The translations under genes were made by a program, and so were the position numbers. From Paenibacillus lentus (lineage in GTDB: Bacteria; Bacillota; Bacilli; Paenibacillales; Paenibacillaceae): DNA of 64,000 bases. Shown here piece after piece: positions 1 to 8,724 of this stretch; within the stretch, counting starts at the first letter, position 1, and the number at the start of each line of letters is the position of its first letter. The notes below the pieces were generated by a model. It had not been told where the DNA came from and did not search any database. It saw nothing but the letters and a program-made list of their open reading frames with translations. Where the stretch lies: assembly GCF_003931855.1 (NCBI RefSeq), contig NZ_CP034248.1:4588001-4652000 (forward strand), given 5' to 3'.

Positions 1-764
1 CTAACCCGTGCTTTATGCCCGGCAAATGCTGGCTCTGGCTTCGACAGAATGATCGGTGCCTGTCCCTCATCCTGCTCCTCTTTTCCGTACCCCCTCAACT
101 CCCCGGTGTCTCCAATCCAAAGGCGTTCCTGGGCCCTCGCCTGCAGTACAACTTTCCGGTTGGAAAACGGTATTTTTATCGGCAATTCGTAACTTAGCTC
201 GATGCCGAAATAAGGAATTCTCCCCGTTTTTAAGTCAGGTACGGTAATTCGGCTAACATGAACTCGTTCTTCACGAAGCAGCGTATTCTGCACAAACGGC
301 TGCAAAAGCGGCTTCACCACAGGATCAAGAATCGTTTCCAGTACACTATTTTTAATATCATTCAACGGCTCATCTCCCTTGGCGGCAGCATCCAATATCC
401 ATCTGGATAAAGGCTCGGGAAGTGAATCAGCATACTGACCAGCCCATTCCGATAAAGATAGCTTGGGCATGCTCCAATCAAATACACTCTCCTGTTTGCT
501 AGCATCACTTCCGCTGGCCGCATCCTGCTCCGAGTATTTATCGACAGCCAGGGCAACAGGATAGATGTGCGCAGACACTTGCTTAACCACGTTTGAGGCA
601 ACGATTTGCATCTGTAGGGAATAGACGGTCATCTGAACCATGTAGATAAAAAAGAACATGACTATAATAAAAACAGGCATGACAAGCGATGCTTCCAGCA
701 CCATACTGCCTTGAGAGGCTTTATCAGAAGTTTCAGTACGAATAATGCGCTTGCTTGACAACAT
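1..764 (-). CDS. TadE/TadG-like pseudopilin, truncated by the window edge
   Basis: The frame is open from an ATG at 764 to the left edge, so the C-terminus is missing. An AAGGAAG ribosome binding site lies about ten bases ahead of the ATG. The N-terminus has the TadE signature: a short basic stretch, then GSMVLEASLVMPVF and a hydrophobic segment (about residues 20-42) leading into YMVQMTVYSLQMQ. The Glu in LEAS matches the +5 Glu used by prepilin peptidase in TadE/Flp proteins. The start overlaps the end of the preceding TadG-like gene by 32 bases, showing co-translation with the pilus operon. The role is inferred as a minor pseudopilin or membrane-anchored component of a Tad machine; the exact function is unknown. 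Confidence 0.8.
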   Translation of the reverse strand, partial: MLSSKRIIRTETSDKASQGSMVLEASLVMPVFIIVMFFFIYMVQMTVYSLQMQIVASNVVKQVSAHIYPVALAVDKYSEQDAASGSDASKQESVFDWSMPKLSLSEWAGQYADSLPEPLSRWILDAAAKGDEPLNDIKNSVLETILDPVVKPLLQPFVQNTLLREERVHVSRITVPDLKTGRIPYFGIELSYELPIKIPFSNRKVVLQARAQERLWIGDTGELRGYGKEEQDEGQAPIILSKPEPAFAGHKARV

Positions 765-2958
765 AATATTTGCTTCCTTCCACCCGTCCCTTTAGAGCCC
801 CAGCACTTCCGATTGCTTTGGACACACCAGGCAAAAACCATAATGGCAAAGCTGCGGTAACTTCTCCTTTAATATAAGTAGCTCGTTCATCCGGGTTGAT
901 TCCCGTCTTAAAACGGATGACCGCTATCATCCGCGATAGCCGCTGTTCGCTGCCTCCGTGCAGCAATAGAAATAATCGAAGATGATCCCTGTACGTTAGG
1001 TTGATTTTTAAAAAACTGCTCAGCGGTATGCTACCCTTCTGACATAAAAGCACCATATCCTTGATCGCCTCTACTACTCCGTGCAGTAGAGCGGAAGCCA
1101 AGATCGCTAATGGATTGATCTTGTTAGCATGCTTGATCAGTCCTTCCATCGTGCGAATTGCCAAGCGCATCGTAAATATCTCTCCATAAACCGCAGCGAC
1201 ATTTCCTGCAGGATTATGAAATCCGTACAATATGTACTCTACCTCCTGCCGTTCCGGAGCAAATTGCTCGACTATCGCCTCCAGCTTGTCCGGCCTACCT
1301 TCCATAAGTCCTTTCAAGGTACTGACATCAAAAAATTCAAAATAACTGGTAACGTACTCGGTCTGGTAAGCATTGTCCGTTAGGCTTGACAGTATCTCTG
1401 ACAAAGAAGCATATAAAGCATCCATGCCCCCCATCGCCTGTTCGCCTGTCTCATAAGGATCAGTGCCGCGCTTCCTCGAATTTTCTTCCGATTCAGCCGT
1501 CTGATCCTGATTCAATTTACGATTGCCGTCAAAATAACCTTTCAGCAGGTCAAACTGCTTCTGATGCTCGCCCATCTTATTCTTCAAATCCTCGATTTGC
1601 TTGAGCAAATTAGATACTTCCTTCAGCTCAGCGGCGGCTTGCTTTTCCGTCTGCTTGCGTTCAGCATCGCTAGTACGGTGGGCCTCCAAAGTAGCCTTGA
1701 ATCGCTCCAGAATGTTGCCGCTACCGGAATCAACATAGGTTCGCAAATAACGATCGATATTACGACTGGCCTGAATCGTCTCCGATTTAAAGGCACTTAT
1801 ATTTCCAAATGAAACCGCACCAATAGCAGAAGACTTCGAAAGTAATGAAATTACCGTTTGGCGAGCGTTATTAAAACTCGACTCCTGTGCCTCAATGCCT
1901 GCCTCCAAGTCTGCAATAAAAGATTCCTGCAATAATAAGGATTGACTCTTATTCCGAATTCCAGCGAGCTCCATTTCCCCCGTAACAGTATCCTCTCCTC
2001 CCGTGCTAGGCGCCGCGGATACTGAGTTATATCCGTGCTGTGCCGATCGTTTCTCGGACTCACGGATTACTTGGCGCATTTGCTCGTTAATTTCTCGAAC
2101 TTCACTTAATAGGAGTCTGGCTGCCGTCAGCTGCTGAGCATGCTGCCTTTCAGCATTCCGATTCGCATCTGAAAGAGCGTCGAAGGCAGCCCGCGTATCG
2201 TATCGGAAATCAGCCAACAAGTCGGTATAAATTTGGTCGGATGCTTCTCTTTGCTGATCCTCCTCCCATTTTTCTAAATAATCCTGGTATTGGGACGCTG
2301 CATCGGAAATCAAGTAAATACGATCACCGAGCGGTTTGTTTGGAATAGAGGCATAGTTCAAGCGGGCTAATCGGTCAGAATAACCCTTTGCCGAGAATGC
2401 AGCTTGTTTCTGCGCTGCAAGCAATTGATCCAGCTTCTCTTCCCGCCTGTCATACAGTTTCTGAAGCTTGGCTAGCAAATCAACCGTATTAGAGGCTTCC
2501 TTCATGACCTGCGATAGCGGTTTGAACTTATTGATCACCTCAATTGCGAGGTCGATCGGAGCTTTGTATTTCATCTCCTCCCGGATTTGCTGCGCAAACA
2601 CAGAGTAATCCCCCAATGGCCGCAGCATTTCTATGGAAGAGGCATCCAGTCTGGCTCCCATAATCGGTAAATCATCGCTCCGGATAACAAGATCGAAATT
2701 GTCCTGAAGTACCTTGGACATAATATAATTCCCGTCTGTCTCGCCAAATGCAAACAAGCCATAATCCTCTAACAATTGTTTATCGTAAGCGGATAGCACT
2801 GAACGGACTGCCGCATGAGCAAGCGCCTCTGCCCTCGCCTGCAGTGCAGACATCCTGGCAAAATCAATGAAAATAGCTACAAAGGCGAAGACAGCCGCAA
2901 AAATAACGATCAAAAATACCGTCACTGCCCCATGTTCGGAACGGCGCTTGTCAAACAT
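733..2958 (-). CDS. Large TadG-like membrane-anchored protein with coiled-coil insert
   Basis: A 741-residue protein. The N-terminus (basic MFDKRRSEHG, then hydrophobic GAVTVFLIVIFAAVFAFVAI and DFARMSALQARAEALAHAA) is the TadG/TadE-like anchor followed by the helix typical of this family. Residues about 140-530 are rich in Glu, Gln, Lys and Ala and look like a long coiled coil. The C-terminal third returns to a compact region with predicted amphipathic helices. TadG-like proteins are usually anchored outside the cell membrane and help Flp pilus assembly; this one is longer than most because of the coiled-coil insert. AAGGAGG lies seven bases before the ATG. It sits between the TadE-like gene at 2986 and the partial TadE-like gene at 1. 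Family assignment is good, precise role unknown. Confidence 0.75.
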   Translation of the reverse strand: MFDKRRSEHGAVTVFLIVIFAAVFAFVAIFIDFARMSALQARAEALAHAAVRSVLSAYDKQLLEDYGLFAFGETDGNYIMSKVLQDNFDLVIRSDDLPIMGARLDASSIEMLRPLGDYSVFAQQIREEMKYKAPIDLAIEVINKFKPLSQVMKEASNTVDLLAKLQKLYDRREEKLDQLLAAQKQAAFSAKGYSDRLARLNYASIPNKPLGDRIYLISDAASQYQDYLEKWEEDQQREASDQIYTDLLADFRYDTRAAFDALSDANRNAERQHAQQLTAARLLLSEVREINEQMRQVIRESEKRSAQHGYNSVSAAPSTGGEDTVTGEMELAGIRNKSQSLLLQESFIADLEAGIEAQESSFNNARQTVISLLSKSSAIGAVSFGNISAFKSETIQASRNIDRYLRTYVDSGSGNILERFKATLEAHRTSDAERKQTEKQAAAELKEVSNLLKQIEDLKNKMGEHQKQFDLLKGYFDGNRKLNQDQTAESEENSRKRGTDPYETGEQAMGGMDALYASLSEILSSLTDNAYQTEYVTSYFEFFDVSTLKGLMEGRPDKLEAIVEQFAPERQEVEYILYGFHNPAGNVAAVYGEIFTMRLAIRTMEGLIKHANKINPLAILASALLHGVVEAIKDMVLLCQKGSIPLSSFLKINLTYRDHLRLFLLLHGGSEQRLSRMIAVIRFKTGINPDERATYIKGEVTAALPLWFLPGVSKAIGSAGALKGRVEGSKYYVVKQAHYSY

Positions 2959-2985
2959 AAGAACCTCCTTCTGAAAGATAAATCC

Positions 2986-3639
2986 TTATTTCGCATATAA
3001 TCTCAACGCTTGGCTTGCCTCCCTCTGACTGACATGCTCCTTTCCGGTTCCTTGGAATCTCGCCCCGTAATAACGCACCAGTTCCACAGTTCGAATCCAT
3101 TCCGTCGGCTCCACAACATAAGCGTCGGAATGTCCCGATTGCGTGACGTCCCCGATCACTGCTTCGAGTGGGGAAAGAGGAACATAACGATTCAAAGATA
3201 CGGAAATTTTGCGAAACAGCAGCCTATTATCGTATTTCATCTGCCCGTTCATTTCGCCCGGAATTTCCCTCCCGGTATTTTTAAGTTTCCTCAAAGGGAG
3301 ATCCCCTTCCGCTTCTCCTCCGTGCGGCAGCTCCAACACAGCCGAGAAATCCCCCTCAAACGAACCGAAAAGAACATGAAGCATTCCGTCATCATATAAG
3401 CGCCAATAGAGGGAATCATACTGTTCTTCCTCATAAGCCCCTGTCTGGGGATTACGAAAGCTATTGTCCCAGGTGTACGCACTTCGCTCAGCCGCAACTG
3501 CAGCCGCATGTCCAAGTACAGCATTCTGATATAAATACATGCAAAAAAACAAAAGCAGCAGTATTGCGAAAAATATGACCGGAAATACGAGTGAGGCTTC
3601 TATCGTAAAATTTCCATCTTTATTCTGGAGCAGCTTCAC
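2986..3639 (-). CDS. TadE-like pseudopilin
   Basis: A 217-residue protein starting at a GTG that overlaps the stop codon of the Flp1-like pilin gene by one base. The N-terminus reads NKDGNFTIEASLVFPVIFF, with Glu five residues after the Gly expected at the prepilin-peptidase cut, followed by a hydrophobic segment (about residues 18-40) and a soluble C-terminal region. This is the TadE arrangement. TadE-like proteins are processed pseudopilins that act in Flp pilus biogenesis at the membrane. The tight spacing on both sides places it in the tad operon. Confidence 0.8.
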   Translation of the reverse strand: MKLLQNKDGNFTIEASLVFPVIFFAILLLLFFCMYLYQNAVLGHAAAVAAERSAYTWDNSFRNPQTGAYEEEQYDSLYWRLYDDGMLHVLFGSFEGDFSAVLELPHGGEAEGDLPLRKLKNTGREIPGEMNGQMKYDNRLLFRKISVSLNRYVPLSPLEAVIGDVTQSGHSDAYVVEPTEWIRTVELVRYYGARFQGTGKEHVSQREASQALRLYAK

Positions 3640-3839
3640 TACTCTCCGCCATCCATGAAAGAGTTGGTCTTTTTATCAGCCTTCGAAAGTAAATTCTCAA
3701 TAATTGCCTTTAATTCTTTACGAAATATAACCGCAATAATTACAATAACCGCAATAATCAGAATCATTTCGAGCATTCCCAGGCCGTCCTCGTTCCGCCA
3801 AAACTCTCCTACTCTTGCACGCACTACCTTCAACATCAT
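3639..3839 (-). CDS. Flp1-like type IVb pilin
   Basis: A 66-residue protein with AAGGAGG six bases before its ATG. A short basic leader ends in NEDG, followed by LGMLEMILIIAVIVIIAVIF. Gly before the cut and Glu at +5 match the class of short Flp/TadE prepilins cleaved by a TadV/CpaA-type peptidase. The mature protein would be one hydrophobic helix with a short charged tail (KELKAIIENLLSKADKK), the form of Flp1-like pilins of Firmicutes. It is the probable major filament subunit. No prepilin peptidase gene is seen in the window, so that enzyme must be encoded elsewhere. Confidence 0.85.
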   Translation of the reverse strand: MMLKVVRARVGEFWRNEDGLGMLEMILIIAVIVIIAVIFRKELKAIIENLLSKADKKTNSFMDGGE

Positions 3840-3865
3840 TGAATTCCTCCTTGGTATAGCAAACT

Positions 3866-4741
3866 TTATAAATCCATCATCATGAATGCGGGAGTCCCCA
3901 CTAGTATTACGATAATCAAAAATAGCATAACCATCGGAAACACCAGCTTGGATGAAGCTTGCTCCCCTAGTGTCTTGCTAACCGCTTTCCGTTTCTCCCA
4001 TAACGTATGAGATAGATCACGCAGAGCTAGCACAAAATCACTGCCGCCTCGGCGATAATTGAGCAAAACAGCTGTCGTAAAAGCAGATACCTCCTGCATG
4101 GCACAGCGTCTGCTAAAGCCTTCTAATGCCTGTGCAAAGGAATAACCACCCTCACATTCTCTTTGCAGTTGAAACAGCTCGCGATACAAAGGATGCGCCT
4201 CCTGATCCCGCTTTCGTTCCAGGCACTGTTTGATCGCCTGCTGAACGGTTGAACCAGCGCCGACCAGCAGGATGATCTTATTCAGCAGCTCCGGCAGTTC
4301 AAGTATAATTTGCTGCTCTCGCCGCTTTACCTTGCTGTGTAAATCTTGGATCAGCGCAACCGGAAGCAGAACGGAGAGTACTGCTCCAGTGAGAAATCCG
4401 CTGCCTTCTCCCTTCATGAGTAAAGCGATGAAGCAACCTCCAGTTAGTAATAGATAACTGTAGGAGAGCATTTCCGCCAAAAACAGCATTGTATATTCCG
4501 CACCTTGCCGCTGACCGTTAATCCGGCTTATCGAACGCTGAATTTTGAAGAAAAACACGGGAAGCTTTTGCGACACTTTCGCCTGCTCTAGAATATAAAG
4601 CATAGGAGGAGCGATTCTTTGCAGCCGGATACCATCCAGCTCCATCTTAGCCACCCCAGGGTACTGATGCGACGATCTGCGGTACAGCAGCCCCCATAGT
4701 ATGAGCAGTATGATCATAGCTCCTCCCCAAAGCAAAGCCAT
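3866..4741 (-). CDS. TadC-like inner-membrane platform protein
   Basis: A 291-residue type II secretion F-domain protein. There is an N-terminal membrane helix (ALLWGGAMIILLILWGLLY), a central helix pair around residues 95-125, and a C-terminal hydrophobic helix (LVFPMVMLFLIIVILVGTPA). The T2SSF core (residues about 140-260, including EGGYSFAQALEGFSRRC) is present. TadB and TadC form the membrane platform on which the TadA motor acts. The ATG follows GGGAGGGAGGGAA. It lies 12 bases after tadB, in the usual tadA-tadB-tadC order. Confidence 0.85.
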   Translation of the reverse strand: MALLWGGAMIILLILWGLLYRRSSHQYPGVAKMELDGIRLQRIAPPMLYILEQAKVSQKLPVFFFKIQRSISRINGQRQGAEYTMLFLAEMLSYSYLLLTGGCFIALLMKGEGSGFLTGAVLSVLLPVALIQDLHSKVKRREQQIILELPELLNKIILLVGAGSTVQQAIKQCLERKRDQEAHPLYRELFQLQRECEGGYSFAQALEGFSRRCAMQEVSAFTTAVLLNYRRGGSDFVLALRDLSHTLWEKRKAVSKTLGEQASSKLVFPMVMLFLIIVILVGTPAFMMMDL

Positions 4742-4753
4742 TTCCCTCCCTCC

Positions 4754-5557
4754 CTAAACCCGGATATCCATAATTTTCATCATGATCCAAGAGCATGCGA
4801 CAAATAGAATGAGGGCAATAGCTGAAATGATCAGACCGACTCCTTGATAAAGCGGCTGCATATAGTCTGGAGAAGTCAAGTCCATAAACAATAAAAACAA
4901 GACAGGAGAAGCCAGCATCGCTTTTGCCTCAAAACGTTTCTGGGCGATCATAACCCTGATTTCCTGGCTGATTTCCAGCTTCTCACTAATAATGGAAGAG
5001 GTTCTCCTTACCACTTCTACCAAATCCCCTCCGGAACGTTTGCAAGTTGTGAATACATCCGCAAAATTGCTAATATCCTCCATGCCGGCTCGTCTGCTAA
5101 AATCCTGCAAGGCGTCCTCAACAGGCTCCCCATATTCCATGCGTGTACATATAATTCCAAGCTCGATCATGAGATCATTCTTCCCGTCTGGATATAACAA
5201 CCGCAAATCTTGAATCGCTTCGCGAAATCCATTCTCTACAGAACGCCCCGCTGCCAAGGAGGACGATAGTGAATACAGCGATTGCTTAAAATTCAAACTC
5301 AGCGCTTCCCTTCTTCTACGCAATAGATATCTGCCCCACCTCTTCGGAACAAAAGCTGTCCCACAGCTTAGAATAAGCGCCAGAAGCCATGAGTGAAAAA
5401 ATATATATCCGACAGCAAAAAACAGCAAGCCTCCCACAACCAAGCAGAACGCCGTTTGCTTTCCAGAGAGCACGTAATTCTGATAATTCGGCAGCTGATC
5501 TGTATCCTTTTTCAAAGAATTGGTTCTGCGGCTCCGCCGAAGCAAAAAATGATTCAT
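4754..5557 (-). CDS. TadB-like inner-membrane platform protein
   Basis: A 267-residue T2SSF-domain protein. Two hydrophobic segments near residues 35-75 (FCLVVGGLLFFAVGYIFF and the next helix) precede a cytoplasmic F domain (residues about 95-200, with AAGRSVENGFREAIQDL and TTCKRSGGDLVEVVRRTSS), followed by two C-terminal membrane helices. This is the TadB layout. It is the partner of the TadC-like protein encoded 12 bases downstream and of the TadA ATPase encoded 13 bases upstream. Confidence 0.85.
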   Translation of the reverse strand: MNHFLLRRSRRTNSLKKDTDQLPNYQNYVLSGKQTAFCLVVGGLLFFAVGYIFFHSWLLALILSCGTAFVPKRWGRYLLRRRREALSLNFKQSLYSLSSSLAAGRSVENGFREAIQDLRLLYPDGKNDLMIELGIICTRMEYGEPVEDALQDFSRRAGMEDISNFADVFTTCKRSGGDLVEVVRRTSSIISEKLEISQEIRVMIAQKRFEAKAMLASPVLFLLFMDLTSPDYMQPLYQGVGLIISAIALILFVACSWIMMKIMDIRV

Positions 5558-5570
5558 CCCTTATCACCCT

Positions 5571-6818
5571 TCATTCCATTCCTGCTCTATTCGTCCCCTC
5601 TGATTCCGGTGCAATTCCAGCCAAACGCAGCTTATCGAGACGCATCAAGTTGCCCCGTCTTGCCAATTGTCCTCTAATTTTCCCTTCACGCTCTTCCTCT
5701 TCCTGAAAAACATATAACGGATTCAGCACCACCTCCCCCTCGCTTAAACCGCATACTTCTGAAATTTCCACCACCCTTCGGGAGCGATCTCGCAGCCGGG
5801 ATAGATGGACAAAAATATCAATGGCAGACCCGATTTGCTGGCGTACCACTTGAATAGGCAACTCCGCTCCACTCAGCACCATGGTTTCCAAGCGGCTGAT
5901 CATATCCCTGGTGCTGTTGGCATGGCCAGTTGATAAACTACCCTCATGTCCTGTATTCATCGCCTGCAGCATATCCAAAGCTTCGCTTCCCCTCACCTCA
6001 CCAACAACGATCCTATTCGGCCTCATCCGCAATGAAGCGCGAATTAAATCCCGGACGGATATCCCGCCCTTCCCCTCCGTATTAGCGTTACGTGTCTCCA
6101 AAGAGACTAGGTTCGGTACCTTAACGATTTGCAGCTCTGCCGAATCCTCTATCGTGATCACTCGTTCCTCCGGCGGAATGTATTGCGATAGTGCATTCAA
6201 AAATGTCGTCTTGCCCGACCCCGTCCCACCGCTAATAAAAATGTTATATTTACCTCTAACCAAGCTCTGTAGAAAAGCTGCTGCATCCTCACTCAATGAA
6301 CCCCATTCTACAAGCCGATCCATCGTTACAGGTTGATCGGGAAACTTTCTGATGGTCATTGTCGGTCCCTTTAGCGCTATAGGCGGAAGCACGATGTTCA
6401 CCCGCGACCCGTTCGAAAGTCTCGCATCCACGATCGGCGATGAATCATTAACGACCCGGTTCACGGTAGATACGATGTTCTGGATAATATCCTCCAACTT
6501 TTCCTGAGATTCGAAACGCAAATCCACCCGCCTGACCTGACCATCCTGCTCAATAAAAATCTCCTCATGGCTATTGATCATAATTTCAGAGACCGATCGA
6601 TCATCCACAAGCGGCTGAAGTACGTCCAGGCCTCGAAAAGAATCATACAGTCTGCGAATCCATTTCCGCTTCTCGGAAGCTGTGAGTTCATAGAACTCTT
6701 TCTCTCCCAGAACTCGGCGTTCAATATATTCCATTAACTGTTCATCCGTTAGCGTTGCAGTCATATCCAGGCCGGAACGAATACTCGACCGCAGCTCCGT
6801 AAAAAACTCCTCAGTCAC
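5571..6818 (-). CDS. TadA/CpaF-type pilus assembly ATPase
   Basis: A 415-residue type II/IV secretion ATPase. Residues 75-110 hold the N-terminal region with EIMINSHEEIFIEQDGQ. The Walker A motif GGTGSGKTTF is near residue 197, the Asp box (ITIEDSAEL) near 221, the Walker B region (RIVVGEVRGSEA) near 268 and a His box (TGHEGSLSTGHAN) near 290. It powers pilin insertion into the filament. The start is a GTG overlapping the TGA stop of the upstream CpaE-like gene by four bases, so the two are translationally coupled. Confidence 0.93.
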   Translation of the reverse strand: MTEEFFTELRSSIRSGLDMTATLTDEQLMEYIERRVLGEKEFYELTASEKRKWIRRLYDSFRGLDVLQPLVDDRSVSEIMINSHEEIFIEQDGQVRRVDLRFESQEKLEDIIQNIVSTVNRVVNDSSPIVDARLSNGSRVNIVLPPIALKGPTMTIRKFPDQPVTMDRLVEWGSLSEDAAAFLQSLVRGKYNIFISGGTGSGKTTFLNALSQYIPPEERVITIEDSAELQIVKVPNLVSLETRNANTEGKGGISVRDLIRASLRMRPNRIVVGEVRGSEALDMLQAMNTGHEGSLSTGHANSTRDMISRLETMVLSGAELPIQVVRQQIGSAIDIFVHLSRLRDRSRRVVEISEVCGLSEGEVVLNPLYVFQEEEEREGKIRGQLARRGNLMRLDKLRLAGIAPESEGTNRAGME

Positions 6819-7972
6819 TGCACTGTTCCCCCAGTCTCAATCGGGGGCCTTCCGCTGCATACGCTGTGGCATAACCTAAGCATATCCTTCTGAAATGCTG
6901 GCGAATGCAGCAGAGAACCCTGCCTTGCTCCTTCGCCCCATGAAGGAATATTAGGAAGCGTAACTTCGGCCAGCATTTCCGGTCTAGGCATGGCATGTGC
7001 CAATTCACCAGTGCATTTATTAACCGCGAACAGCGTTTTCCCCATTATCTTCCGGAATAGAGACGGATCTGACCGCTCCAAATGAGATAACCACAATCCG
7101 TTCTTCCGCATCACGTTCCATTCGTCGGCCAACAGCCAAACTAGTTTGTCGCAGTGCTCCAACACGGCTTCTGTCCGCGCGTTAGGATAAGAATCAACGT
7201 CAACGATGATGGTGTCATATAGACCACTATCTGCAATAAAATCCATCAACCTCACCGTATCTTTGTGTTCCATTTCCAGCATTTCATTCATATTGTCGAG
7301 AAGAGCAAAAGTATCTCCCTCCAATAAGGGATGTCTATGCGCATATGCCAAAAGCGGTTGTTTCAATGGTTCGTCACGCTCCCCTGCCGCTTTCAGATCG
7401 TATAGAAGCCTGGCTAGCCCTTGTACCTGATTCTGCCCTTCCCGCAAGGATTGCCCCTCGAATAAAATACCGCTATTGATCGTCTCCAAATTAAGATAAA
7501 ACGCTTTGCGCCTCTCCTCTGCGAGCTGTTTCATCAAATGAATCGCTACCGTAGTCTTCCCACAGCCGCCCATAGCAGAATATACTCCGATGACAATCGC
7601 TCTGCCCTCTGCCGAGAGCTGAAGCCCTGCCCCTCCCCGAGTGTAATCAAGTACGGCAGACAGAAGCAGAGGCAGCGGCTGATATTTAGATATACTCTTT
7701 CCGGGAATATTGTCCTCCCCCCCTTCATAGAGACGAATCCAAGGCACATGAGAGGCTCCTTCGTCACCAAGCCAAGCCTCCAGAAATGTATTCTCCGCCA
7801 AAACAAGATCCACAAACAGCCGACTCGACTCCATGTATGATAAAAAAGCATCCTTGCGACTAAACGCCGTTACGGAAAAGCGGCGATCAAACTCGCTATG
7901 GCGGATATAGTGCAACAAAGGTTCTATATACTGTTCATCCTTAACAGCCAATACGAGCCGAACTGGAATCAC
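6815..7972 (-). CDS. TadZ/CpaE-like MinD-family ATPase
   Basis: A receiver-like N-terminal region is followed by a ParA/MinD-type P-loop (GVYSAMGGCGKTTVAIHL, a deviant Walker A). TadZ/CpaE proteins localise Tad pilus machines. I chose the GTG at 7972, giving about 385 residues, because AGGAAG lies 12 bases ahead and the predicted protein then begins at the conserved region MIPVRLVLAVK. The frame also stays open up to a GTG at 8053 with AAGGA four bases ahead. Using that start would place a complete terminator hairpin (7999-8046) inside the coding region and add 27 residues that look unconserved. The alternative cannot be excluded and is discussed in the findings. Confidence 0.85.
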   Translation of the reverse strand: MIPVRLVLAVKDEQYIEPLLHYIRHSEFDRRFSVTAFSRKDAFLSYMESSRLFVDLVLAENTFLEAWLGDEGASHVPWIRLYEGGEDNIPGKSISKYQPLPLLLSAVLDYTRGGAGLQLSAEGRAIVIGVYSAMGGCGKTTVAIHLMKQLAEERRKAFYLNLETINSGILFEGQSLREGQNQVQGLARLLYDLKAAGERDEPLKQPLLAYAHRHPLLEGDTFALLDNMNEMLEMEHKDTVRLMDFIADSGLYDTIIVDVDSYPNARTEAVLEHCDKLVWLLADEWNVMRKNGLWLSHLERSDPSLFRKIMGKTLFAVNKCTGELAHAMPRPEMLAEVTLPNIPSWGEGARQGSLLHSPAFQKDMLRLCHSVCSGRPPIETGGTVQ

Positions 7973-7998
7973 CCTTATCACCAACTTCCTAGGAACGC

Positions 7999-8046
7999 AA
8001 AAAAAGCACCGCCCAATAACCGTTTTACGGTTGTTGGACGGTGCTT
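7999..8046 (-). terminator. Hairpin with T-run directly ahead of the tad operon
   Basis: On the minus strand AAGCACCG and CCAACAACCG pair with CGGTTATTGG and CGGTGCTT, followed by seven T. It is a strong intrinsic terminator 78 bases past the stop of the DCC-family gene, but it also lies between the only clear promoter (8075-8103) and the first tad gene, leaving about 26 bases to the GTG at 7972. Confidence 0.85.
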
Positions 8047-8074
8047 CCGTCACGAGTTCCTTAAATTTACAGTT

Positions 8075-8103
8075 ATAGTATCATAATTCACAAACTCTAG
8101 CAA
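8075..8103 (-). promoter_or_regulatory. Sigma-A-like promoter ahead of the tad leader
   Basis: On the minus strand TTGCTA (8098-8103) and TACTAT (8075-8080) are separated by exactly 17 bases. Both hexamers match the sigma-A consensus at four of six positions. Transcription would begin near 8068 and cross the 7999-8046 hairpin before the tad genes. Assignment by consensus only. Confidence 0.45.
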
Positions 8104-8123
8104 GATATTTTTATAAAATAGAT

Positions 8124-8555
8124 TTATCCATCTTGTAAAAAACGCGCCTTATTCTCCAGATTAGGAACAAGGCATGAGTCATCCTTGCCAAACCATCGAT
8201 AACGATTGGCGGCTACGACACGATATACGGCATCCCGAATGAATCGCGGAACAATGATGAACCCGTAGGCAAGCGGCCAGGGAAACTTCAGCCCCTTCGC
8301 AATGCGAAGCGCAGCGGATGACCGGGTATAGTATGCGCCGTTTTGGTACAGTACGATTGTATCCACTCTTTCGGATGATATTTCCGGATTCTGGCTGTCC
8401 TGCAATATTCGCCGTCCTGCTTCCGACTGAAGGGAGGCGAATCGAAAGCGGTGCCCTGGGTCGCGATTGATAATAAATTTGACAGCGCCCTGACATAGAT
8501 GGCATACGCCATCAAACAAAACTACACTTTGCGTTTGCTCCATTTTTCGTGTCAT
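8124..8555 (-). CDS. DCC-family (DUF393, YuxK-like) thiol-disulfide oxidoreductase
   Basis: A 143-residue protein. The family signature DGVCHLC (D-x-x-C-x-x-C, residues about 15-21) is at the N-terminus, followed by FIINRDPGHRFRFASLQS and a conserved LRIAKGLKFPWPLAY helix. The CxxC pair marks a thioredoxin-like redox site. The biological substrate of this family is not established. It stands alone, with a strong terminator after it, and its neighbours give no pathway context. Confidence 0.85.
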   Translation of the reverse strand: MTRKMEQTQSVVLFDGVCHLCQGAVKFIINRDPGHRFRFASLQSEAGRRILQDSQNPEISSERVDTIVLYQNGAYYTRSSAALRIAKGLKFPWPLAYGFIIVPRFIRDAVYRVVAANRYRWFGKDDSCLVPNLENKARFLQDG

Positions 8556-8607
8556 AGATCGCTCACCTCGCTTTAGTTAAGATTATAACATCATCACGGG
8601 GAGCAAC

Positions 8608-8659
8608 AAAAAAAAACAAGCGGGCCGGCCAAGGATGCTCCTTGACCAACCCGCTTGTT
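8608..8659 (-). terminator. Intrinsic terminator after the small Cys-rich protein gene
   Basis: On the minus strand AACAAGCGGG pairs with CCCGCTTGTT around an imperfect inner stem, followed by nine T. It lies 66 bases past the stop at 8725. Confidence 0.9.
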
Positions 8660-8724
8660 CTTCAATCTTATGAACGTTCCATAGTTTACTATGAGCCCGT
8701 CTCTACCGTTGATTGACTACCAGC

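Noticed and set aside
362..601. Open frame in another frame of the partial TadE-like gene
   Set aside because: It lies on the same strand inside the longer frame that carries the TadE signature and runs off the window edge; it has no ribosome site.
7972..8053. The longer tadZ-like start at GTG 8053 as the main choice
   Set aside because: Using it would place a full terminator hairpin within the gene and adds 27 residues with no family resemblance; kept as an alternative only.
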